Program-made: the position numbers and the translations under genes
DNA from: Pseudomonas viridiflava
GTDB taxonomy: Bacteria > Pseudomonadota > Gammaproteobacteria > Pseudomonadales > Pseudomonadaceae
Reading direction: 5' to 3'
Length of the DNA: 64,000 nucleotides
Assembly: GCF_900589395.1 (NCBI RefSeq)
Contig: NZ_UUIS01000084.1
Location: 52,615-116,614, forward strand
In this document: in pieces, positions 52,625 to 60,227 of the stretch
Layout: every line of letters starts with the position of its first letter
Numbering within the stretch: position 1 is the stretch's first letter
The notes under the pieces: generated by a model
What the model was told of the DNA's origin: nothing
Seen by the model: only the letters and a program-made list of their open reading frames with translations
Database searches by the model: none

Positions 52625-54858
52625 GTCCGCACGATCCGGCCACTTTCAAGCAATTACTGGCCAACTGCGCCAGCGAGCCGATCCAGTATCCCGGCGCCAT
52701 CCAGCCTCATGGCGTGCTGCTGACCCTGAGCGAGCCGGACCTGAAGCTGTTGCAGGTCAGTGCCAATATCGAAACCCTGTTCGGCCTGCAACCGGCGCAG
52801 GTACTGGGCCAGCCTCTGGCCTGCCTGCTGGGCCAGGCCCAGGCCGCCAGCATTGCCCTGGCCTGCGCTACCGAGTCCTGGGTCGATGCCCCGCCCTTGC
52901 TGATCGACGTTCGCGACCATGCCTTCGAAGCCTTGCTGCACCGCCACCAGGGTGTGCTGGTGCTGGAACTGGAACGCCAGGACCTGCCGGTCATGCCGGT
53001 CGACGACAAGGTGGCGAGCCGTCACCTGGGCCGCATCCTGCGTAACCTGCAAGCCGCGCAAAGCCTGCCGGCCTTGTATGAAGCCTGCGTGCAGGAGATT
53101 CAGCGGCTCACCGGCTACGACCGGGTGCTTATCTACCGCTTCGAAGCGCAAGGGCACGGCCAGGTGATTGCCGAGGCGTCTTCGCCGGCCATGGAGCTGT
53201 ACAACGGCCTGTTCTTTCCGGCCTCCGACATTCCCGAGCAGGCGCGCGAGCTGTACCGGCGCAACTGGTTGCGCATCATTCCCGACGCCGACTACACGGC
53301 GGTCGAGCTGGTGCCGTCGCTGCGTCCCGACACCGGCCAGCCGCTGGACATGAGCTTTGCCACGCTGCGCAGCGTCTCGCCGGTGCATTGCGAGTACATG
53401 CGCAACATGGGCGTGCGCTCGTCCATGAGCGTGTCGCTGCTCAAGGACGACAGGCTCTGGGGGCTGATCACCTGCGGTCACCGCACGCCGCTGTACGTCC
53501 CCCATGAACTGCGCATCGCCTGCCAGACGCTTGGGCAGGTGCTGTCGTTGCAGATCAGCGCCATGGAGGCGCTGGAGGTCAGCCGCCAGCGCGAGGCCAA
53601 ATTGCAGACGCTGGCGCGGCTTGGCGCCGCAATGGCCGAGGCGCAAGACACGGTGTTCGCCGGCCTGATCGCGCAACCGCAGGCGCTGATGGAACTGGTC
53701 GACGCCAGCGGCGTGGCGATCATCGAAGGCAGCACGCTGCATCGACACGGCAATTGCCCCGAGCCCGGGCAGGTCCGTGCCTTGCACGCCTGGATCATGG
53801 CGCAGGGCGAGCCGGTGTTCGCCAGTCATCACCTGAGCGGCGTGTATGCGCCGGCCGTCGATTACCAGAAAGACGCCAGCGGCGTATTGGCCATGAGCTT
53901 GCCCAAACCGGTGGATAACGGGGTCTTGTGGTTTCGTCGGGAGGTCAAGGAAAGCATCCAGTGGAGCGGCAACCCGGAAAAGCCGCTGGACATGAGCGAC
54001 ACCGAAGGCACGCTGCGCCTGCGGCCACGCACCTCGTTCGAAATCTGGAAGGTCGAGGTGGCCGGCATTGCCACGCCGTGGAGCCACGGTGACCTGTTCG
54101 CTGCCCGGGACCTGCGCCGTTCGGCGCTGGAAAATGACCTCGCCCGTCAGGTCGTGCGTGAGCAACAGGCCGTGCGGGCCCGTGATGATCTGGTGGCGGT
54201 GGTTTCCCACGACTTGCGCAGCCCGATGACGGTGATATCCATGCTCTGCGGCATGATGCAGAAGTCGTTCAGTTCCGAAGGGCCGCACACCTCAAGGCGT
54301 ATTGCGTCGGCGATCGACACCATGCAACAGGCCGCCAGCCGCATGAACGTGCTGCTTGAGGACTTGCTCGACACCTCGAAAATCGAAGCCGGGCGCTACA
54401 CCATTACCCCGCGGGTGCTGGAAGTCAGTCAGATTTTCGATGAGGCCTATACGCTGCTGGCACCGTTGGCGCAGGACAAGGCCGTCGAGCTGGTGTTCAT
54501 GCCGTGCCAGGACCTCAAGGTCAACGCCGACCCGGAGCGTCTGTTCCAGGTGCTGTCGAACCTGATCGGCAACGCCATCAAGTTCAGCCCTCACCATGGC
54601 CGTATCATCGTGATTGCCCAGCCCTGTGATCACGACATTGCCTTCAGCGTGCGCGACCACGGCGATGGCATTGCCCCAGAGCAATTGCCGAACATTTTCG
54701 ACCGCTACTGGACGCTCAAGGAAAACAACCCGAACGGCACCGGGCTTGGGTTGTACATCTCCCAGGGCATCGTCAAGGCGCACGGTGGGGTCCTGACGGT
54801 CGAAAGCGAGGTAGGCCAGGGCAGCGAGTTCCGCTTCACCATCCCCAGGGTGCTGTAG
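52621..54858 (+). CDS. bphP: bacteriophytochrome histidine kinase
   Basis: The 745-residue red/far-red photoreceptor has a PAS domain with chromophore-binding Cys16 (LLANCASEPIQYPGAIQPHG). The GAF domain carries the PASDIP motif at 200-205 and conserved H256 (SPVHCEYM) and H287. The PHY domain has the tongue motif PRTSFEIW. A HisKA domain (VVSHDLRSPMTVISML) and HATPase (NLIGNAIKFSPHHG, NPNGTGLGLYISQG) complete it. No receiver domain or response-regulator gene follows, so the output partner is elsewhere. Confidence 0.96.
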   Translation: MSPHDPATFKQLLANCASEPIQYPGAIQPHGVLLTLSEPDLKLLQVSANIETLFGLQPAQVLGQPLACLLGQAQAASIALACATESWVDAPPLLIDVRDHAFEALLHRHQGVLVLELERQDLPVMPVDDKVASRHLGRILRNLQAAQSLPALYEACVQEIQRLTGYDRVLIYRFEAQGHGQVIAEASSPAMELYNGLFFPASDIPEQARELYRRNWLRIIPDADYTAVELVPSLRPDTGQPLDMSFATLRSVSPVHCEYMRNMGVRSSMSVSLLKDDRLWGLITCGHRTPLYVPHELRIACQTLGQVLSLQISAMEALEVSRQREAKLQTLARLGAAMAEAQDTVFAGLIAQPQALMELVDASGVAIIEGSTLHRHGNCPEPGQVRALHAWIMAQGEPVFASHHLSGVYAPAVDYQKDASGVLAMSLPKPVDNGVLWFRREVKESIQWSGNPEKPLDMSDTEGTLRLRPRTSFEIWKVEVAGIATPWSHGDLFAARDLRRSALENDLARQVVREQQAVRARDDLVAVVSHDLRSPMTVISMLCGMMQKSFSSEGPHTSRRIASAIDTMQQAASRMNVLLEDLLDTSKIEAGRYTITPRVLEVSQIFDEAYTLLAPLAQDKAVELVFMPCQDLKVNADPERLFQVLSNLIGNAIKFSPHHGRIIVIAQPCDHDIAFSVRDHGDGIAPEQLPNIFDRYWTLKENNPNGTGLGLYISQGIVKAHGGVLTVESEVGQGSEFRFTIPRVL

Positions 54859-54860
54859 GA

Positions 54861-54925
54861 CCGGTTTTAGCCGGGAAGGGCACACCACACGCCTGGGTCG
54901 TGCCCTTTGCGGCCAAAGCGGTTTA
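54861..54925. repeat. inverted-repeat element at convergent gene junction, copy 2
   Basis: CCGGTTTTAGCCGGGAAGGG and the right-hand CCAAAGCGGTTTA are imperfectly inverted, with GGGCAC/GTGCCC inside. The end motifs match those at 37304-37372. It starts just after the bphP stop and faces a convergent gene. Confidence 0.6.
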
Positions 54926-54966
54926 CCGCCCGGCCGCTCCTGCCAAGGCGCTACAGCACGTCTCGC

Positions 54967-56454
54967 TCAGTAGCGAATCATCACCGATTTGAGCTCGGTG
55001 TAATCCTCGATGAATGCCTCGCCGAACTCGCGACCGATGCCTGAGGCCTTGATGCCGCCAAACGGCACAGCCGGGTCGAGCAAAGTGTGCATGTTCACCC
55101 ACACGGTGCCGGCTTCGATGCGTGGCACCATGCGCATGGCCTTGCCCAGGTCGTTGGTCCACAGGCTGGCACTCAGCCCGTACGGGGTGTTGTTCATCAG
55201 GGCCAGCAGTTCTTCCTCATCGTCATACGGCAGGAAGGTGGCGATGGGGCCGAAGGTTTCTTCGTTGAGCAGGCTGTCGTTCACCGAGTTGGCCAGGATC
55301 ACGGTCGGCTCGACATAGAACCCCTCACGCTCGATCAGCCGGCCGCCGTGCACGATGGTGCAGTGTTCGGCGCGCGCCTTGTCAAAGAACGCGCCCAGTT
55401 TCTGCTGGTGGACACGGTTGGTAACCGGCCCGAATTCGGTGCTTTCATCCAGCGGCGAGCCGATCTTCAAGGCCTTGAGGCGCAGCGACAGCTTGTCCAT
55501 CAGCTCATCGATCCGGTGACGCGGCGCAAAGAAGCGCTCGGCTGCTGCGCAGATCTGCCCCGAATGCAGGAAACCGGCCTCGATGGCGCCGTTGACCGCC
55601 TTGTCGATGTCGACATCGGCCAGGAAACTTACCGAGTTCTTGCCGCCCAGCTCCAGCGTGGCGCGGGTCAGGTTGGCGCCGAAGGCCGTCTTGCCCACCG
55701 CAATGCCGGTCGGCACGGAGCCGGTGAACGACACCTTGTCGGTGCCGGGGTGTTCGATCAGCGCCTGGCCGACCTTGCCCATGCCGGTCACCACGTTCAG
55801 CGCGCCGGCCGGCAGCCCGGCCTGCATGCCCAGTTCGGCGATGCGCAGGATGGTCAGCGGGGTGAACTCGCTCGGCTTGATGATCACGCTGCAGCCGGTG
55901 GTCAGCGCCGAGGCCAGTTTCCAGATGGCGATCATGGTCGAGAAATTCCACGGCACGATGCCGACGACCACGCCGATCGGCTGGCGCAGGGTGTAGGCGC
56001 TGTACTGCTCACCGTTGAACGAGGGCAGCGACGGGGTGATGGTCTGCCCGGTGATCTTGGTCGCCCAGCCGGCGAAGTAACGCAGGAAATTGGCGGCCAT
56101 GCCGACTTCGAAGGCCCGTGAGATCTGAATGATCTTGCCCGATTGCAGGGTCTCGATCTGCGCCAGCTCTTCGCCATGCTGCTCCATCAGGTCGGCCAGC
56201 TTGTGCAGTACGCTGCTGCGCACCGCCGGTGCTGTCTGCGACCAGATCTTGAAACCCTGGCGCGCCGAGGCCACAGCCGCGTCGATGTCCTCGCCGTTGG
56301 CATTGCTGACCCGCGAGATGACCTGGGCGTTGGCCGGGCTGACCACGTCGATTTTCTCGCTGCCGTGCGCAGCAACGTGGTGGCCATCGATGAACAGACC
56401 ATGGTCACGGTCCAGAAAGGCCTGGACCTGGGGAAGCAGTTGAATATCGGACAT
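54967..56454 (-). CDS. NAD(P)-dependent aldehyde dehydrogenase (phenylacetaldehyde dehydrogenase-like)
   Basis: The 495-residue ALDH has catalytic E268 (ATLELGGKNS) and C302 (HSGQICAAAERFF) and the cofactor segment GIVPWNFSTMIAIWKLASAL. VPFGGIKASGIGREFGEAFI closes it. The overall form resembles phenylacetaldehyde/betaine-aldehyde type dehydrogenases. It is divergent from a flavin monooxygenase gene, so an aromatic aldehyde substrate is a fair inference. Normal length. Confidence 0.9.
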   Translation of the reverse strand: MSDIQLLPQVQAFLDRDHGLFIDGHHVAAHGSEKIDVVSPANAQVISRVSNANGEDIDAAVASARQGFKIWSQTAPAVRSSVLHKLADLMEQHGEELAQIETLQSGKIIQISRAFEVGMAANFLRYFAGWATKITGQTITPSLPSFNGEQYSAYTLRQPIGVVVGIVPWNFSTMIAIWKLASALTTGCSVIIKPSEFTPLTILRIAELGMQAGLPAGALNVVTGMGKVGQALIEHPGTDKVSFTGSVPTGIAVGKTAFGANLTRATLELGGKNSVSFLADVDIDKAVNGAIEAGFLHSGQICAAAERFFAPRHRIDELMDKLSLRLKALKIGSPLDESTEFGPVTNRVHQQKLGAFFDKARAEHCTIVHGGRLIEREGFYVEPTVILANSVNDSLLNEETFGPIATFLPYDDEEELLALMNNTPYGLSASLWTNDLGKAMRMVPRIEAGTVWVNMHTLLDPAVPFGGIKASGIGREFGEAFIEDYTELKSVMIRY

Positions 56455-56604
56455 GCAATGTACCTCGGGCAGCAGCGGCAGCAGAAAAGGAAAGTCGCAG
56501 GCGTTCAGGGTACTTTTCGGCCCGCCGGCAAGCTTGATCGTCCCTGACCCGGGCTTGTCTCTGCCTGCCAGATGGCGTCAGGCCAATGCAGGGGCGCACG
56601 CTAT

Positions 56605-56640
56605 GAAAAGTGCAATCTTCCATCTGGAAGGTGCATTTTC
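56605..56640. promoter_or_regulatory. candidate operator: long imperfect dyad
   Basis: GAAAA-N-TGCA-N2-CTTCCA is followed by TC and then TGGAAG-N-TGCA-TTTTC. The two halves are inverted copies apart from one-base spacing differences. Placement between divergent genes suggests a regulator binding site; no regulator gene is adjacent. Confidence 0.6.
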
Positions 56641-56736
56641 CAGGGCGTGGGCCGCGCCCATACTGAGGTCGTGTTCGGGTGGCAGGGCAGGACCTTCAAG
56701 GTGATGCCCGATGCGCCAGCCCGCAGAGCGTTTTCC

Positions 56737-56744
56737 AATAATAA
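56737..56744 (+). promoter_or_regulatory. candidate Hfq/Crc (CA motif) site before the monooxygenase
   Basis: AATAATAA matches AAYAAYAA and lies 14 bases before the ATG at 56758, overlapping the ribosome binding region. It suggests catabolite repression of the monooxygenase. Confidence 0.5.
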
Positions 56745-56757
56745 GCAGAGCCCCCTC

Positions 56758-57927
56758 ATGAAAAAGCCCAATCCGTTGCTCGAAGACCTGCGTGCCATCC
56801 TGCCAGCCATCGCGGCCAATGCCGCCCAGGCCGAGAAGGACCGCCAGGTGCCTGACGAGAACATCGCCATGCTCAAGCGCATCGGCCTGCACCGTGCCTT
56901 CCAGCCGCGCCATTACGGCGGCCTGGAGATTTCCCTGCCGCAGTTCGGTGATTGCATCGCCCTGCTGGCCGGCGCCTGTGCCAGCACCGCCTGGGCCATG
57001 AGCCTGCTGTGCACCCACAGTCACCAGTTGGCCATGTTCTCGTCCCGCCTGCAGGATGAAGTCTGGGGCGAAGATCGCGACGCCACCGCCAGCAGCAGCG
57101 TGGCGCCGTTCGGCCGCACCGAAGAGACCGAGGGCGGCGTGATGTTCAGCGGCGAGATGGGCTGGAGCAGCGGCAGCGACCATGCCGAGTGGGCCATCGT
57201 CGGTTTTCGGCGCAAGAACGCCGAAGGCACCCAGGACTACTGCTTCGCCGTATTGCCACGCAGCGACTATGAGATTCGTGATGACTGGTACGCCGCCGGC
57301 ATGAAGGGCAGCGGCACCAAGACCTTGATCATCGACAACGTATTCGTGCCCGAGTACCGCATCGAGAAAGCCAAGGACATGATGGAAGGCAAATCCGCAG
57401 GTTTTGGCCTGTACCCGGACAGCAAGATCTTCTATTCGCCGTACCGCCCGTATTTCGCCAGTGGTTTTTCGACCATCAGCCTGGGGGTCGCCGAGCGCAT
57501 GCTGGTGGCCTTCCGCGAAAAGACCCAGAACCGTGTGCGTGCCTATACCAGTGCCTCGGTGGGCGCCGCCACGCCTGCGCTGATGCGCCTGGCCGAGTCG
57601 ACCCATCAGGTGGCTGCGGCACGGGCGTTTCTGGAAAAGACCTGGCAGGAACATGCCGACCATAGCGAGCGTCACCAGTACCCGGCGCGTGAAACCCTGG
57701 CCTTCTGGCGCACCAACCAGGCCTACGCGGTCAAGATGTGCATCCAGGCCGTGGATCGCCTGTTCGAGGCGGCCGGCGGCACCGCCTGGTACGAAAGCAA
57801 CGAGATGCAGCGCTTGTTCCGCGACGTGCACATGACCGGCGCGCACGCCTACACCGACTACGACGTCTGTGCGCAGATTCTGGGCCGTGAACTGATGGGC
57901 CTGGAGCCCGACCCGTCGCTGGCCTGA
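56758..57927 (+). CDS. flavin-dependent monooxygenase, oxygenase component (HPAH C2-like)
   Basis: The 389-residue protein has the acyl-CoA dehydrogenase fold used by group D flavin monooxygenases such as p-hydroxyphenylacetate 3-hydroxylase C2. Segments include RIGLHRAFQPRHYGGLEISL, ACASTAWAMSLLCTHSHQLA, FSGEMGWSSGSDHAEWAIVG and WYAAGMKGSGTKTLIIDNVF. FEAAGGTAWYESNEMQRLFR near the end is the ACAD-type flavin contact. It would use reduced flavin from the reductase gene 75 bases downstream. Related family members act on indole, steroid or phenolic substrates, so the substrate is open. Confidence 0.87.
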   Translation: MKKPNPLLEDLRAILPAIAANAAQAEKDRQVPDENIAMLKRIGLHRAFQPRHYGGLEISLPQFGDCIALLAGACASTAWAMSLLCTHSHQLAMFSSRLQDEVWGEDRDATASSSVAPFGRTEETEGGVMFSGEMGWSSGSDHAEWAIVGFRRKNAEGTQDYCFAVLPRSDYEIRDDWYAAGMKGSGTKTLIIDNVFVPEYRIEKAKDMMEGKSAGFGLYPDSKIFYSPYRPYFASGFSTISLGVAERMLVAFREKTQNRVRAYTSASVGAATPALMRLAESTHQVAAARAFLEKTWQEHADHSERHQYPARETLAFWRTNQAYAVKMCIQAVDRLFEAAGGTAWYESNEMQRLFRDVHMTGAHAYTDYDVCAQILGRELMGLEPDPSLA

Positions 57928-58002
57928 TCCGCGGCGTCCTCCCTTCATTCTCATAAAAATTGTCAGCAGGGCAGCGTGTCGAGCGCTGCCCGGGAGTCTT
58001 GC

Positions 58003-58962
58003 ATGTCCGAATCAGCCATTGCTGCACCTGCCGTCAACAACCCGCTGGACGGCCGCGCGTTTCGCCGTGCCCTGGGCAACTTCGCCACCGGCGTCACGGT
58101 GATCACCGCTGCTAACGCCGCCGGCCAGAAGGTCGGCGTCACCGCCAACAGTTTCAACTCGGTGTCGCTGGACCCGCCGTTGATCCTCTGGAGCCTGGAC
58201 AAGCGCTCCACCAGCCATGAAGTGTTCGCCGAGGCCTCGCACTTTGCGGTGAACATCCTGGCGGCCGACCAGATTGATGTGTCGAACAACTTTGCCCGGC
58301 CCAAGGATGACCGCTTTGCCGGCATCGAGCATGAGCCGGGCGTGGGTGGCTCGCCCTTGCTGGCTGACTGTTCGGCGCGTTTCGACTGCGAGAACTACCA
58401 GCAGATCGATGGCGGCGATCACTGGATCCTGATCGGCAAGGTGGTGGCCTTCGACGACTTTGGCCGCTCGCCCTTGCTCTATCACCAGGGTGCCTACTCA
58501 ATGGTGTTGCCGCACACGCGAATGACCAAAAGAGAAGACGGCCAGCCGCCGAGCAGCCACTTCCAGGGCCGCCTGCAGCACAACCTGTATTACCTGATGA
58601 CCCAGGCACTGCGCGCCTATCAGGCCGGTTACCAGCCGCGCCAGTTGTCCACCGGGCTGCGCACCAGTGAAGCGCGCATGTTGATGGTGCTGGAAAACGA
58701 TGCAGGTCTGGCCCTGAGCGAGCTGCAACGCGAAGTGGCAATGCCGGTCCGCGAAATCGACGAGGCCGTGGCCAACCTGCGGCGCAAGGGGTTGGTGTGC
58801 GACCGCGACGAGCGTGTGTGCCTGACGCCCAAGGGCGTGGACGAGACCGAGGGGCTGTGGAGCATTGCCCGCGAACAGCAAGACAAGGTGTTCAGCCAGT
58901 TCAGTCAGGAACAGATCGACACCTTCAAGCATGTCTTGCAGGCCGTGATCCGCAACGGCTGA
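58003..58962 (+). CDS. flavin reductase with C-terminal MarR-like domain (HPAH C1-like)
   Basis: The 319-residue protein has an N-terminal flavin reductase domain (RRALGNFATGVTVITAANAA, VGVTANSFNSVSLDPPLILW, HWILIGKVVAFDD). A C-terminal winged-helix MarR-like region (LRTSEARMLMVLENDAGLAL, MPVREIDEAVANLRRKGLVC) follows. This two-part build is that of the C1 reductase of Acinetobacter p-hydroxyphenylacetate hydroxylase, where the MarR-like part senses substrate and relieves autoinhibition. Start at 58003 after GGGAG. Confidence 0.9.
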   Translation: MSESAIAAPAVNNPLDGRAFRRALGNFATGVTVITAANAAGQKVGVTANSFNSVSLDPPLILWSLDKRSTSHEVFAEASHFAVNILAADQIDVSNNFARPKDDRFAGIEHEPGVGGSPLLADCSARFDCENYQQIDGGDHWILIGKVVAFDDFGRSPLLYHQGAYSMVLPHTRMTKREDGQPPSSHFQGRLQHNLYYLMTQALRAYQAGYQPRQLSTGLRTSEARMLMVLENDAGLALSELQREVAMPVREIDEAVANLRRKGLVCDRDERVCLTPKGVDETEGLWSIAREQQDKVFSQFSQEQIDTFKHVLQAVIRNG

Positions 58963-58982
58963 AGGGTCTGTCTCGATTGCCC

Positions 58983-59011
58983 CAAGACCCCGACCCTGCG
59001 TCGGGGTCTTG
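58983..59011 (+). terminator. hairpin after the reductase gene
   Basis: CAAGACCCCGACC and GGGTCTTG-type arms (CAAGACCCCGAC/GTCGGGGTCTTG) form a long GC-rich stem; the T-run is short. Confidence 0.7.
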
Positions 59012-59124
59012 CGTTTACGGCGCTTTGGCAGGGCAATGCAAGCAGGTTGGCAGCCATGCACATGCACGCGGGGGGCGATCCGGGATCAGATGGGCGTTGA
59101 AGTCTTCACATCCGGAGTGCACCG

Positions 59125-60099
59125 ATGTTTTTCAACAACAACACGTGGGCCGATGAACTGCGGCCGGTGCTGCACCGCATCGCCGCTGGCCAGCCGGTGG
59201 GTGAGGTGAAGGGTAAGGCCTTGCAGCGTTTCCCGGCCGTGCTCGATGATCTGGCGCAACTGGCCGATCAGCACGCTGGCTTGCGTGAACGGGTCGGGCA
59301 GGAAACTGCCGGGCAGGCCGCACTGCAGGCACAATTGCGCAGTGAGCATGAGGCGCGCCAGGCGCTGGAGTCCGAACACCTGCATCTGCAACAGCAGGTT
59401 CAAGCCTTGCAGGACGAAAATCGTCAATTGCACGAGCGCGTGCAGGCGGCTCAGCAAGAGCAACGGGCCTGGACCTTGCTGCAATCGACCATGACCGAAG
59501 GCTTCTGGGATATTCGGGTCGCCAATGGCCGCATCGATGACCCGGCGAGCCTGATGCGCATTTCCGACCCGTTCCGCACCCTGATGGGCTATGAGCCCCA
59601 TGAGCTGCCCGACGGTTGGGACACCCAGGTCAATATCTCGCACCCTGACGACCTGCCGGGTGTCATGGCCATCTTCGAGCGCGAAATCGTCGCCCCTGGC
59701 GGCAGCGGCGAGTACGTGTTCGAATTTCGCATGCGCCACAAGCGCCGCGGCTACATCTGGTGCCGCGAGCGTGGCCGGGCCATCCGTGATGAGCGCGGCG
59801 TGCTGCAACGGGTGATGGGCGCGGTGCGCGACATCAGCGACGAACGCTCGGCCAAGGCCAGTCATGCACAGATGCTGGAGCACAACGACGCCACCTACGG
59901 GCAGATATCCACGGTGGTCGGCGTCATCAAGGGTATTGCCGACCAGACCAACCTGCTGGCCCTGAATGCTGCCATCGAAGCGGCGCGTGCCGGGGATGTG
60001 GGGCGAGGCTTTGCGGTGGTGGCCGATGAGGTCAAGAAACTCGCCGAAAGCACGCGCCATGCGACCCAGCAGATTCAGACGATGCTGGTGCACAAGTAA
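59125..60099 (+). CDS. soluble PAS-containing chemotaxis-type protein with truncated signalling domain
   Basis: The 324-residue protein has no membrane segment. Residues ~45-115 are a glutamine-rich coiled coil. A PAS_3 domain follows at ~118-245 (TMTEGFWDIRVANGRIDDPA, FRMRHKRRGYIWCRERGRAI). It ends in the hairpin tip and one return helix of a methyl-accepting protein (IADQTNLLALNAAIEAARAG, GRGFAVVADEVKKLAESTR). The usual long N-side helix and HAMP are missing, so it is much shorter than a full receptor. An AACAACAA motif overlaps codons 4-6. Confidence 0.88.
   Translation: MFFNNNTWADELRPVLHRIAAGQPVGEVKGKALQRFPAVLDDLAQLADQHAGLRERVGQETAGQAALQAQLRSEHEARQALESEHLHLQQQVQALQDENRQLHERVQAAQQEQRAWTLLQSTMTEGFWDIRVANGRIDDPASLMRISDPFRTLMGYEPHELPDGWDTQVNISHPDDLPGVMAIFEREIVAPGGSGEYVFEFRMRHKRRGYIWCRERGRAIRDERGVLQRVMGAVRDISDERSAKASHAQMLEHNDATYGQISTVVGVIKGIADQTNLLALNAAIEAARAGDVGRGFAVVADEVKKLAESTRHATQQIQTMLVHK
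59134..59141 (+). promoter_or_regulatory. candidate Hfq/Crc (CA motif) site in the PAS/MCP gene
   Basis: AACAACAA (AAYAAYAA) lies 9 bases after the A of the start codon, where Hfq/Crc binding could block translation. The run encodes Asn-Asn-Asn, so codon identity may also explain it. Confidence 0.4.
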
Positions 60100-60177
60100 A
60101 GGGCACCCTGACCTGGGTAGGGGATCATTCGCCATCTTGGTACGCTGCAAATGGCCTGGAGCCGGTTTTCAGGGCAT

Positions 60178-60208
60178 AAAAAAACCCCGCACACGTGCGG
60201 GGTTTTTT
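60178..60208. terminator. bidirectional terminator between the PAS/MCP gene and acnB
   Basis: AAAAAACCCCGCAC and GTGCGGGGTTTTTT form a stem with A/T runs on both sides. It serves the plus-strand gene ending at 60099 and acnB ending at 60228. Confidence 0.9.
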
Positions 60209-60227
60209 ATGACGCCAGGTCAGTCGA

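Larger units (their letters stand above)
56455..56757. other. divergent control region of the ALDH and monooxygenase genes
   Basis: This 303-bp region holds a long dyad at 56605-56640, an AATAATAA motif before the monooxygenase start, and no gene. In-frame extension of the monooxygenase through it is possible but lacks support. Confidence 0.6.
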
